DNA of 17,958 bases, from positions 1-17,958 of the forward strand of contig CAKOKM010000025.1 of NCBI GenBank assembly GCA_934091015.1. Reading direction: 5' to 3'. The notes below the pieces were generated by a model that was not told where the DNA came from, did not search any database, and worked only from the letters and a program-made list of their open reading frames with translations. Position 1 is the first letter of the stretch. Every line of letters starts with the position of its first letter. A program made the translations under genes and the position numbers. The stretch is from an uncultured Bacilli bacterium. GTDB lineage: Bacteria; Bacillota_I; Bacilli_A; RF39; UBA660. This document shows, piece by piece, positions 1 to 6,863 of this stretch.

Positions 1-833
1 ATTAAATGAATTATTCTTGATTTATAGAATAAACTAAAGTTTAAAGTGTTTTCTTTATTGAAAATACTTTTTATTTGAGTAATTATAGATAAACCACTAA
101 AACTCATTAATATAGCAGTATATATTAATTTATATTTGTAGGTGATATTTGTTTTGTTTATTAAATTTAATCCATTTGTTATTTCAAATATTCCGGTAAT
201 TAAAGGATGTTTTATAGGTAATAAATTATTAATAATATTAAAAAAGGTTACGATACCAAAAATTGATATTAAAGTATTAATACTATTGGCAATAGAATTA
301 ACTAAATTAAATTTTTTACTAATAAATTTTTTGTTTAAATTTTCAATTTTATAATTCTTATTTATTAAACCAATAATTAAATTAATAAATATATTTAAAA
401 TAATAATTATTATACTATCTTTTAAGTTAAGGTATTTAGTTAAAGAAATAATTAATAGGGGGTTAAATAAATTACACATGGATAGTAGTTTAATTGCTTC
501 GGTTTTATTAATATAGTTATTAGTTAGTAGATCATTAATGTATTTTGCATTACTAGGACTACCACAAATTGTTGACATAAAAAAGGGATATATAGATATT
601 TTATTTAAATTAAATAGTTTAGAGAATATCTTACCAATAGTGTTACTTAAGATATTAATAAAATTAGTACTTAAAATAAAATCACTTAAAATCATAATGG
701 GAAATATACTAGGAAATAGTGATTTATTAAATAATTCAATTGATTCAATTGTACTTAGTACTATAATGTTTCTTTTAAAAAATATTAGTAAAATAAATAT
801 AAATATAAGTAAAATTTTAAAAATGTTCTTCAT
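1..833 (-). CDS. ylbJ: YlbJ-like sporulation integral membrane protein (nucleoside-recognition/Gate fold), 3' end beyond window
   Basis: This minus-strand frame is open from ATG at 833-831 to the window edge, giving about 277 residues without a stop. AGGAG at 841-837 sits 3-4 bases before the start region and fixes it. The protein begins with a hydrophobic segment. It then carries SLFPSIFPIMILSDF (about residues 37-51), a CGSPSNAK motif and a CNLFNPL motif. These match the FPSLFPF, GYPAGAK and NPLFI positions of the YlbJ/Gate family, an inner-membrane family needed for full spore formation in Bacillus. The neighbour is a YlbL-like protease, and ylbJ and ylbL are also close together in Bacillus. 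The two open frames on the opposite strand here (142-354, 538-852) are its antisense shadows. Whether this organism sporulates cannot be told from the window; YlbJ-like proteins also occur in non-sporulating relatives. Confidence 0.8.
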   Translation of the reverse strand, partial: MKNIFKILLIFIFILLIFFKRNIIVLSTIESIELFNKSLFPSIFPIMILSDFILSTNFINILSNTIGKIFSKLFNLNKISIYPFFMSTICGSPSNAKYINDLLTNNYINKTEAIKLLSMCNLFNPLLIISLTKYLNLKDSIIIIILNIFINLIIGLINKNYKIENLNKKFISKKFNLVNSIANSINTLISIFGIVTFFNIINNLLPIKHPLITGIFEITNGLNLINKTNITYKYKLIYTAILMSFSGLSIITQIKSIFNKENTLNFSLFYKSRIIHL

Positions 834-842
834 ATATTCTCC

Positions 843-865
843 TATTAAGTGATATAATAAATTGT
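843..865 (+). promoter_or_regulatory. Divergent promoter between ylbJ and ylbL; ylbL side looks leaderless
   Basis: An extended -10 (TG-A-TATAAT, 850-858) lies only seven bases before the ylbL ATG at 866. Transcription would therefore start at or next to the start codon, and no Shine-Dalgarno sequence is visible. Read on the other strand, the same AT box gives TATTATA, about 15 bases before the expected ylbJ leader, so both genes may share one symmetric -10. The 16-mer TATTAAGTGATATAAT (843-858) recurs exactly at 12396-12411. The -35 elements are poor on both strands. Confidence 0.55.
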
Positions 866-1870
866 ATGGAAAAGTTAAAAAATTTATATAAAAAATATAG
901 TATCTTTAGTTTAAAAGAACTATTCTTCTTAATTATATTTATTGTTTTTTGTTTTTATGATACTGGTTATACCATTTATAGACCTGGTGGTATAGTTAAT
1001 ATGAATAGTAGAGTAATAGGAGATAATATTTATAGTTCAGAGGGATCTTTTAATATGGCTTATGTTACAGCAATGAAGGGAAGAACTCCAATTTATTTAC
1101 TTAGTAAATTTATGCCTAATTGGGAAGTTGTTAAAAATAGTGATGTTTTACTTGATAATGAAACTATGGAAGATGCTAATAAACAAGATAAGTTAGATTA
1201 TGAGGAAGCAATTAGTAACGCTAAGTATGTTGCATTTAATAAAGCTAACATTGATTATAAAATATTAGATGAACATTTTTATGCTTATTATATTACTAAG
1301 GATAATGTAAGTGATTTAAAAGTAGGAGATGAACTATTAAGCTATAATAATATTAAATTTAGGAGTATTGAAGTTCTTAGTAAATATATTAATGATTTAA
1401 ATGTAGCTGATAATTTATTAATAAAATATAAAAGAAATAATAAAGAATATGAAACTTATTCTAAAATATATGAAGAGAATGGTAAAAAGTTAATAGGTAT
1501 TTCTTCTATTTCAATATTGGATTTAGAAAGTGGTTATAATATTGATATTAAGAATAAAGAAAGTGAATCTGGTCCTTCAGGTGGTCTTATAATGGCTTTA
1601 TCAATATATAATGCGATTACTGAAAATGATATTACAAAAGGAAATAAAATAGTTGGTACTGGTACTATTAGTAGAGATGGTGTTGTTGGTGAGATAGGTG
1701 GAGTAAACTTTAAACTTGCTTCTGCTGTTAAAGAAGGGGCTACTGTGTTTATTTGTCCTAATGATAATTATGATGAAGTTATGGAAGAAATGAAAAAATA
1801 TAATTATAATATTAAAATTATAAATGTTTCTACTTTTGATGAAGCAATTAATAAATTGATTAACCTATGA
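866..1870 (+). CDS. ylbL: YlbL/DdcP-like membrane-anchored PDZ and Lon-fold serine protease
   Basis: A 334-residue protein, close to the usual length of about 340 for YlbL. Residues 17-33 form one membrane anchor, with the rest predicted outside the membrane. Residues about 140-205 form a PDZ-like domain (LKVGDELLSYNNIKF). Residues about 210-334 are a Lon-type proteolytic domain with the Ser-Lys dyad at S238 in ESGPSGG and K283 in GGVNFK, plus the typical GTGTISRDGVVGEIGG stretch. In Bacillus subtilis YlbL (DdcP) helps clear the cell-division inhibitor YneA after DNA damage. That role is known for the family; its use here is inferred. Both catalytic residues are present, so the enzyme should be active. 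It is divergent from the ylbJ-like gene, and its start codon appears to lie at the transcription start. Stop is TGA. Confidence 0.88.
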   Translation: MEKLKNLYKKYSIFSLKELFFLIIFIVFCFYDTGYTIYRPGGIVNMNSRVIGDNIYSSEGSFNMAYVTAMKGRTPIYLLSKFMPNWEVVKNSDVLLDNETMEDANKQDKLDYEEAISNAKYVAFNKANIDYKILDEHFYAYYITKDNVSDLKVGDELLSYNNIKFRSIEVLSKYINDLNVADNLLIKYKRNNKEYETYSKIYEENGKKLIGISSISILDLESGYNIDIKNKESESGPSGGLIMALSIYNAITENDITKGNKIVGTGTISRDGVVGEIGGVNFKLASAVKEGATVFICPNDNYDEVMEEMKKYNYNIKIINVSTFDEAINKLINL

Positions 1871-1916
1871 CGTCAAGTGTCCGGAACTTTGTATATAAAA
1901 AGAAACCTATGTTCGC

Positions 1917-1944
1917 TTGACGGGGGGGTAAACCGAGATATAAT
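1917..1944 (+). promoter_or_regulatory. Promoter with G7 tract in the spacer (possible phase-variable promoter)
   Basis: The -35 is TTGACG at 1917-1922 and the -10 is TATAAT at 1939-1944, with a 16-bp spacer. A run of seven G (1922-1928) starts at the last base of the -35 and fills the spacer start, which is striking in such AT-rich DNA. Adding one G would give the optimal 17-bp spacer. Expected transcription start is near 1951. It drives the anchored protein at 1978. Confidence 0.65.
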
Positions 1945-1972
1945 TTCACTATAGGATAAGGAGTGAAATTAT
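1940..1972 (+). promoter_or_regulatory. 11-bp perfect palindrome over the -10, transcription start and ribosome site (candidate operator)
   Basis: ATAATTTCACT (1940-1950) and AGTGAAATTAT (1962-1972) are perfect inverted copies around an 11-base centre. The left arm covers the -10 and probably lies upstream of the transcription start. A hairpin in the mRNA is therefore less likely than a protein-binding dyad. The right arm overlaps the AAGGAG ribosome site at 1958-1963. Confidence 0.5.
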
Positions 1973-1977
1973 TTTTT

Positions 1978-3324
1978 ATGGAAAGAAAGCAAAAAGAACA
2001 AATAATAATTGTAGTAACAATTATAGCACTAGTACTAATGTTTATAGGAATAAGTTATGCATACTTTACATCAGTAAATAATGAAAGATCAGGATCAAGT
2101 ATAGTAGCAGTAGGTGGTAAAATGTTAATTAACTATGATGATGGAACAGATGATATAAAACCAGTAACAGATATTATTCCAACAAACGCAATATTAGTAA
2201 ATAAAACATTTAGTTTAACAGGAACAAATACAACAACAGGAATAACTACAGGAGATGGATTAGCAATGCCATATAAAGTAGGACTAAAATATACATCAAC
2301 TTTTAGTGATGATATGTTATATTATTATATAAAAGAAGTAAATAGAGTAAGTACATCAAAAGTAGTAGTAGAATATACAGGAGAAGAAAATCAAACAGTA
2401 CAAGGAAATGAAACATATACAGGATATTCAAAAGGAACACTAAAAAAAGGAAATAGATATACCGAAATGGTAACAGGAGAATTTCCAGCAAGTGATAAAG
2501 ATCAAACAATAACATTTAATTTAATAATCCAGTTTCCTGATAATAATGATAATCAAGATAGTGAAAAAGGAAAAACAATAAATGGAAAGATAGTTGTAAA
2601 TGATACACCAAAAGCAACTACGTTTGCTAATGATTCATGGGAAACAATAGCCACAATAGTACAAAATGGACAATTGGATGCATATCCAGTCGGATCAGAA
2701 AAGGAAGTAGAAATAGATGGAACAAATTATACAGTGAGAGTAGCCAATAATACCACACCAGATGAATGTAGTGGGACTGATTTTTCCCAAACAGCATGTG
2801 GATTTGTAGTTGAATTTGTGGATATAGTAGAAGAAAGACAAATTAATTTAACTAATACTAATGTTGGTGGTTGGGAAGTATCAGATATTAGAACGTATCT
2901 AAATGATTTAGATGAATATTCTAGTTCAGGTTTTCTTAATAAATTGCCTATAGAATTAAGAGAAGTTATAATAGATACTAAAGTAATATCTGGTCACGGA
3001 AGTACAACCAATGAAGAAAATTTTCAAACTTTTGACAAATTATACTTATTAAGCCCACATGAAGTCTGGTATAATAAATCAAGTAGAGATAGTGCTTATT
3101 ATGATACAAGACAGTTAGATTATTATATGAATAGAAAAGTTTATACAAATAGTAATTATGAAGAATCAATAAAACAATATAATAATTCAAATAATTCTTG
3201 GTGGCTTCGCTCAGCAGTTTCTGATAATTCTCTGAATTATTTTTGGGTAAAGCGTCAGGGTAATATGGACAATAATTCTGCTAATGTACTAGCAGGTATT
3301 GCTCCAGCTTTTCGTATTGAATAA
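1978..3324 (+). CDS. Membrane-anchored surface protein with C-terminal DUF6273/C-type-lectin-like domain resembling DGR target proteins
   Basis: The ATG at 1978 (448 residues) is preferred over an in-frame GTG at 1963, which lies inside the AAGGAG ribosome site; the spacing of 14 is long. Residues 9-29 form a signal anchor ending in GISYAYFTS, followed by a Thr/Asn-rich extracellular part rich in beta structure. Residues about 215-448 look like a DUF6273-type domain, with LSPHEVW, NNSWWLRSA (from residue 405) and a closing GIAPAFRI. That ending is typical of C-type-lectin-fold proteins, including targets of diversity-generating retroelements. No reverse transcriptase or template repeat is seen in the window. 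The first half uses almost only A-ending codons (ACA, GGA, GTA), while the last part uses CGC, CTG, CGT and CAG, so the gene looks like a mosaic. No LPXTG motif is present. The function is probably binding or adhesion at the cell surface, which is inference. Confidence 0.7.
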   Translation: MERKQKEQIIIVVTIIALVLMFIGISYAYFTSVNNERSGSSIVAVGGKMLINYDDGTDDIKPVTDIIPTNAILVNKTFSLTGTNTTTGITTGDGLAMPYKVGLKYTSTFSDDMLYYYIKEVNRVSTSKVVVEYTGEENQTVQGNETYTGYSKGTLKKGNRYTEMVTGEFPASDKDQTITFNLIIQFPDNNDNQDSEKGKTINGKIVVNDTPKATTFANDSWETIATIVQNGQLDAYPVGSEKEVEIDGTNYTVRVANNTTPDECSGTDFSQTACGFVVEFVDIVEERQINLTNTNVGGWEVSDIRTYLNDLDEYSSSGFLNKLPIELREVIIDTKVISGHGSTTNEENFQTFDKLYLLSPHEVWYNKSSRDSAYYDTRQLDYYMNRKVYTNSNYEESIKQYNNSNNSWWLRSAVSDNSLNYFWVKRQGNMDNNSANVLAGIAPAFRIE

Positions 3325-3637
3325 TTAATTATGAGAAAACATTTATCGTGTTTTAAGTAAAGGTAATTATAGTTTAATTATTTAAAATCTGAAAATTTAT
3401 GATAACTTATGCAATTATTATAATTACATATTAGCCATTAAAGAAAATGTAAGAACATAAAGGAAATCATATCTACTTTTGGTAAAGCTGTAAAAAAAAC
3501 TTGCTGAATTGTAGGGCATAATAAATATATAATGAAAAAATTTAATTATTATGCAATTGTTTTTGGAGATAATTAGTAAAACAAAAAGATGTAGTTATTC
3601 TAAAAACACACGGAATAAAAATGCAAAATGTCACGGA
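3325..3637. other. Intergenic region without a convincing gene
   Basis: About 310 bases without a supported gene. The sequence TTATGCAATT occurs twice (near 3407 and 3548). A 37-codon frame at 3551-3664 runs into the tandem repeat and has no clear ribosome site, so I do not call it. If the upstream gene is a DGR target, a recombination-initiating element could lie just after its stop, but I cannot identify one. Confidence 0.5.
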
Positions 3638-3695
3638 ATAGATTATCAAAATCTTACGGAATGAGTATAGATTATCAAAATCTTACGGAATGAGT
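3638..3695 (+). repeat. Perfect 29-bp tandem duplication next to the ATPase promoter, part of an ACGGAAT repeat series
   Basis: Two identical 29-bp units sit head to tail at 3638-3666 and 3667-3695 (ATAGATTATCAAAATC then TTACGGAATGAGT). Their core YACGGAAT also occurs at 3609-3616 and 3632-3639. The four cores are spaced 23, 23 and 29 bp, roughly two to three helical turns. The last unit ends exactly at the -35 of the following promoter. This arrangement suggests repeated protein-binding sites. Confidence 0.75.
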
Positions 3696-3724
3696 TTGAA
3701 TAATTTGTTTGGATGTTGTATAAT
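3696..3724 (+). promoter_or_regulatory. Promoter of the AAA/DUF4143 ATPase gene
   Basis: TTGAAT at 3696-3701 and TATAAT at 3719-3724, with a 17-bp spacer. The -35 directly follows the tandem repeat. The transcript would start near 3731, leaving a leader of about 19 bases before the ATG at 3750. Confidence 0.65.
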
Positions 3725-3749
3725 ATAAGTGTGTTTGAAGAAGCTTGTT

Positions 3750-5027
3750 ATGGAAATAAATAATTATAAGAAAAGAATAATCGATGAAAAAATTGCGAGA
3801 TATTTAAGATTATTTGGAGCAATATGCATAGAAGGACCAAAATATTCAGGCAAAACATGGACGGCTAGATATCATGCAAAAAGTGAGGCTTTGTTGTATG
3901 TTAATACGGCAACTGGATCCAATGATTTAGAACTTGCTAAAATGTCACCACAGGTAATTCTTGAAGGTGAAAAGCCAAAATTGATTGATGAGTGGCAAGA
4001 AGCCACAAATCTTTGGGATGAAATAAGATATGATGTCGATAGAACTGGATTAAAAGGACAGTATATTTTAACAGGTTCAAGTACACCTAAAAGAGATGGT
4101 ATTTCTCATAGTGGAGCTGGAAGATTCGGAAAAGTATATATGAGAACTATGTCACTTTATGAAACTGGTGATTCTACTGGTGATATATCTTTAAAAGATA
4201 TTTGTGAAAGTAAATTTATAGATAAAGCAACCGGTAAAGTAGAACTTAGAAATCTTGCTAGATTAATTATTCGTGGTGGTTTTCCTGAAAATATAAGTTA
4301 TACTGCTGATGAGGCAAAAGAAGTTGTTAATGAATATATGAATTTAATAATAGATGATGATTTATATAGATTGGATGGTATTAGTAGGGACAAACATAAG
4401 GTTAGGTTATTACTTAAATCCTTAGCTAGAAATGAGAGTACAACTGTAACAAATAATACTTTAAAAAATGATATTAAAGAAATAGATAATGAAGATATTG
4501 ATATTGATACCTTAGCTTCTTATTTGAATGCATTCGATAGATTATTCTTACTTGATAATGATGAGCCATTTAGTACAAATATTAGATCTAGCGTAAGAGT
4601 TAAACAAGCTGAAAAAAGACATTTTGCTGATCCATCTATTGTCTGTGCTCTTCTTAATTTAACTGAAGATAAACTTATTAATGATTTAGAAACAATTGGT
4701 TTTCTATTTGAATCATTAGTTATACATGATTTAAAAGTATATGCTGATAGTTTTAATGCTAAATGTTATCATTATCAAGATTATCAAAATAAAGAAATTG
4801 ATCAGGTAATAGAACTTGAAGATGGTTCGTGGTGTGCATTTGAGATAAAATTAGGAGCTAATCAAATTGATAATGCTGCTAAAAATTTAATAAACATAAG
4901 AGATTCTATATTAAAAGAAAATGGTAAAGCACTAAGTGTACTATGTGTTGTTTGTGGACTTGCAACTGCCGCATATAAAAGACCAGATGGTGTGTATGTT
5001 GTTCCAATTACTTCACTAAAAAATTAA
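3750..5027 (+). CDS. AAA_14/DUF4143 family ATP-binding protein
   Basis: A 425-residue protein from ATG 3750; a GTG at 3729 in frame would start before the predicted transcript. The N-terminal AAA domain shows Walker A GPKYSGKT (residues 29-36), Walker B KLIDEWQ with D80-E81, a TGSS sensor (108-111) and the GRFGKVYMRTMSLYE region. GGFPE (176-180) and HFADPS (about 291-296) mark the DUF4143 part. The C-terminus contains EIDQVIE and AFEIK (D351, E365, K367), the pattern of a PD-(D/E)XK nuclease fold. Length and domain order are normal, and all motifs are intact. The biological role of this common family is not settled; it is often found in variable regions and has been linked with mobile or toxin-like genes. 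It stands alone, with its own promoter and upstream repeat array, which hints at self-regulation. Confidence 0.85.
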   Translation: MEINNYKKRIIDEKIARYLRLFGAICIEGPKYSGKTWTARYHAKSEALLYVNTATGSNDLELAKMSPQVILEGEKPKLIDEWQEATNLWDEIRYDVDRTGLKGQYILTGSSTPKRDGISHSGAGRFGKVYMRTMSLYETGDSTGDISLKDICESKFIDKATGKVELRNLARLIIRGGFPENISYTADEAKEVVNEYMNLIIDDDLYRLDGISRDKHKVRLLLKSLARNESTTVTNNTLKNDIKEIDNEDIDIDTLASYLNAFDRLFLLDNDEPFSTNIRSSVRVKQAEKRHFADPSIVCALLNLTEDKLINDLETIGFLFESLVIHDLKVYADSFNAKCYHYQDYQNKEIDQVIELEDGSWCAFEIKLGANQIDNAAKNLINIRDSILKENGKALSVLCVVCGLATAAYKRPDGVYVVPITSLKN

Positions 5028-5064
5028 AAAATATGTTAGATATTAATTTTATATAATAGGAATT

Positions 5065-5135
5065 TCATACTTAATAAATAAATTTAAACAAATGTATGAT
5101 TTTGTATTGACGTACAAATGTTTTATATGTATAAT
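5065..5135 (+). promoter_or_regulatory. Left-end inverted repeat and promoter of the IS200/IS605-like remnant
   Basis: TCATAC (5065-5070) and GTATGA (5094-5099) form a small inverted repeat of the kind found at IS200/IS605 left ends. Downstream is a near-consensus promoter, TTGACG at 5107-5112 and TATAAT at 5130-5135 with a 17-bp spacer. It would transcribe the tnpB remnant and the RNA-like right end. Confidence 0.5.
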
Positions 5136-5167
5136 AATAACTACAAACCAAGAAAGTAGGCGATATT

Positions 5168-5326
5168 ATGTATAAAGCATATAAATTTAGAATGTATCCT
5201 GATAATAATCCAATAATATTAATTAATAAAAATTTTGGATGCGTTAGATTTGTATATAATTATTTTTTAAATAAATGTAAGATTAATAAACAATGTATAG
5301 TACATAGAAAATTATATAATTCATAA
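5168..5326 (+). pseudogene. tnpB: TnpB (IS200/IS605 OrfB) N-terminal remnant
   Basis: A 52-codon frame starts MYKAYKFRMYPDNN and continues NKNFGCVRFVYNYFLNKCK. This is the characteristic beginning of TnpB-family proteins, which normally have about 370-400 residues. The frame then meets a TAA at 5324-5326, and almost nothing of the RuvC nuclease domain remains before the right-end sequence. More than 300 codons must have been deleted. A weak GTAGG ribosome site lies before the ATG. The TnpB family makes an RNA-guided DNA nuclease; this fragment cannot. A short protein could still be produced, because promoter and start are intact. Confidence 0.8.
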
Positions 5327-5337
5327 TAAAACAAATA

Positions 5338-5424
5338 ATGTACGGTAGCGACTATCGGAATTTAAGCCTGTGGAGAATAAAGGTTACTTTATCTGTGAAG
5401 CAGGAAAATAAAGGCGAAAGCCGA
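5338..5424 (+). ncRNA. Omega-RNA (reRNA)-like right end of the IS200/IS605 remnant
   Basis: The stretch holds AATTTAAGCCTGTGGAG (from 5360) and GTGAAGCAGGAAA (from 5395), the conserved sequence pair at the 3' end of many tnpB elements. CCTG (5367-5370) can pair with CAGG (5401-5404). Inside lies a hairpin ATAAAG-GTTA-CTTTAT (5377-5392), and outside a GGC-GAAA-GCC tetraloop hairpin (5413-5422). In complete elements this RNA holds the guide just beyond the transposon end, so the guide would begin shortly after 5424. The scaffold survives although tnpB is deleted. The exact ends are not determined. Confidence 0.55.
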
Positions 5425-5522
5425 AAATAATAAATTTTATTTATTATATTTGTTCTAAATTGGTTGTATAAATAGTTGTAGTATTCCTCTTATGTGCTCA
5501 AAATAATGCATGCAAAATTGCT
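5425..5522. other. Flank between the IS remnant and the trigger factor promoter
   Basis: AT-rich flank with no gene seen. It may hold the junction between the element's right end and the original chromosome. Confidence 0.4.
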
Positions 5523-5550
5523 TGATTAATATTATAAACTTAGATATAAT
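5523..5550 (+). promoter_or_regulatory. Promoter of the trigger factor gene
   Basis: TTGATT at 5523-5528 and TATAAT at 5545-5550 with a 16-bp spacer. The transcript would start near 5557. The strong AGGGAAGGA ribosome site is at 5562-5570, seven bases before the ATG. Confidence 0.7.
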
Positions 5551-5577
5551 ATTTTTTGTTAAGGGAAGGAAGATAGA

Positions 5578-6822
5578 ATGAAAAACGTTAAAGAAATAGA
5601 ATTTAAAGTTGAAGGAAAAAAATGGGATGATTTATTAGATAAAGCATTTAAAAAGAAATCTAAAGATACTCAAGTAGATGGTTTTAGAAAAGGAAATTGT
5701 CCTAAGGAAGTATTTATAAAAAAATTTGGTATTGAATCTTTATATATGGAAGCAAGTGAAATGGCTTTAGATGAAGCATATAAAGATGTTGTTGCTGAAA
5801 ATAAGTTACATCCTGTTTGCCCTGGTAAAGTAGATATTACTTCAGTAAATGAAAAAGGTATTACTTATAAATTTACTATTATTGAAAAACCGGAAGTTAA
5901 ATTAGGTAAATATACTAAATTAGGTGTTAAAAAAGAAAAAGTAGAAGTTACCGAAGAAGAAGTTAATCATGAAATTGAACATTTAAGATCTCATTATGCT
6001 GATGTTGTGGAAGAAACTGAAGGAGAAGCATTAAAAGGAGATACTGCTGTAATCGATTTCGAAGGATTTGTTGACGGAGAAAAATTAGAAGGTGGATCTG
6101 GAGCTAATTATCCTTTAGAATTGGGTACTAATACATTTATTCCTGGATTTGAAGATGGCGTTATTGGAATGAAAGTTGGAGAAGAAAAAGAACTTAACTT
6201 AAAATTTCCAGAAGATTATGTTGAAAATTTAAAGGGTAAAGATGTATTATTTAAAGTTAAATTAAATTTAATTAAGAAAAGAGTGTTACCTGAAATTAAT
6301 GAAGAATTCTTTAAAGATTTAGGTTATGATGATGTTAAAGATGAAGCTGGTTTAAAAGAAAAAGTTAAGGCTGATTTACTTGCACATAAAGAAGAAGATG
6401 CTGAAAATAAATATTTAGATGAATTAATTGGAAAAGCTGCTGAAAATTTAGAAGTAGAAATTAATCCTGAAATCATTGAAGATGAAAAAGAACGTATGAT
6501 TGATGATTATAGAAGAGAATTATCAATGCAAGGTATTAGTTTAGAACAATATTTAGAGTTTACAAAAGGCAATTTAGAAACTTTAAAGAAAAATATAGAA
6601 CCACAAGCAGTTGCTAGAATTAAAACTAGATACTTACTTGAAGGTGTTGTAGAAAAAGAAAATTTAACTGTAACTGATGATGAAGTTAAAGCAGAAGTTA
6701 AGAGATTAGCTGAAATGTATGGAACTACTGAAGAAGAAATTACTACTCATATTGGAGATAGTGAAGTTATCGGTTATGATTTAAAAATGCGTAAAGCATT
6801 AGACTTTCTTAAAGAAAACTAA
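5578..6822 (+). CDS. tig: Trigger factor, ribosome-associated chaperone and peptidyl-prolyl isomerase
   Basis: A 414-residue protein, a little shorter than the usual 425-450. Residues 1-110 form the ribosome-binding domain with the signature VDGFRKG (F36-R37-K38), which docks at the ribosomal exit tunnel. Residues about 152-234 are the FKBP-like isomerase domain (KGDTAVIDFEGFVDGE, LELGTNTFIPGFEDGVIGMKVGE). The rest is the helical C-terminal chaperone arm. It binds nascent chains in the cytoplasm. The start is supported by the strong ribosome site and a good promoter. The N-terminus is slightly short before the first strand but lacks no key motif. It is a single-gene unit ending in an intrinsic terminator. 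In Bacillus tig usually precedes clpX; here a decayed transposase follows, so that order is broken or absent. Confidence 0.95.
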   Translation: MKNVKEIEFKVEGKKWDDLLDKAFKKKSKDTQVDGFRKGNCPKEVFIKKFGIESLYMEASEMALDEAYKDVVAENKLHPVCPGKVDITSVNEKGITYKFTIIEKPEVKLGKYTKLGVKKEKVEVTEEEVNHEIEHLRSHYADVVEETEGEALKGDTAVIDFEGFVDGEKLEGGSGANYPLELGTNTFIPGFEDGVIGMKVGEEKELNLKFPEDYVENLKGKDVLFKVKLNLIKKRVLPEINEEFFKDLGYDDVKDEAGLKEKVKADLLAHKEEDAENKYLDELIGKAAENLEVEINPEIIEDEKERMIDDYRRELSMQGISLEQYLEFTKGNLETLKKNIEPQAVARIKTRYLLEGVVEKENLTVTDDEVKAEVKRLAEMYGTTEEEITTHIGDSEVIGYDLKMRKALDFLKEN

Positions 6823-6830
6823 TTTTTAGA

Positions 6831-6863
6831 AAGATGACTTAAAAAGTTGTCTTTTTTATTTTT
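6831..6863 (+). terminator. Intrinsic terminator after trigger factor
   Basis: AAGATGACTT (6831-6840) pairs with AAGTTGTCTT (6844-6853), ten pairs including two G-U, around an AAA loop. A T-rich tail follows. It lies just after the tig stop. Confidence 0.85.

Noticed and set aside
142..852. Two plus-strand hydrophobic open frames (142-354 and 538-852)
   Set aside because: They are antisense to the YlbJ-like gene, have no ribosome sites and no family features.
1871..1922. Invertible promoter between the CGTCAAG/CTTGACG repeats
   Set aside because: Arms are only 7 bp, there is no nearby recombinase, and inversion would leave the TTGACG box unchanged.
2303..3190. Minus-strand open frames at 2303-2515 and 2978-3190
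   Set aside because: Low-complexity Leu/Tyr-rich shadows of the surface protein gene caused by its codon bias.
3551..3664. 37-codon frame before the ATPase promoter
   Set aside because: No clear ribosome site, and its end is formed by the repeat array itself.
3638..3695. 29-bp repeat as a CRISPR array
   Set aside because: Two copies lie head to tail without a spacer, the repeat is not palindromic at its ends and no cas gene is near.
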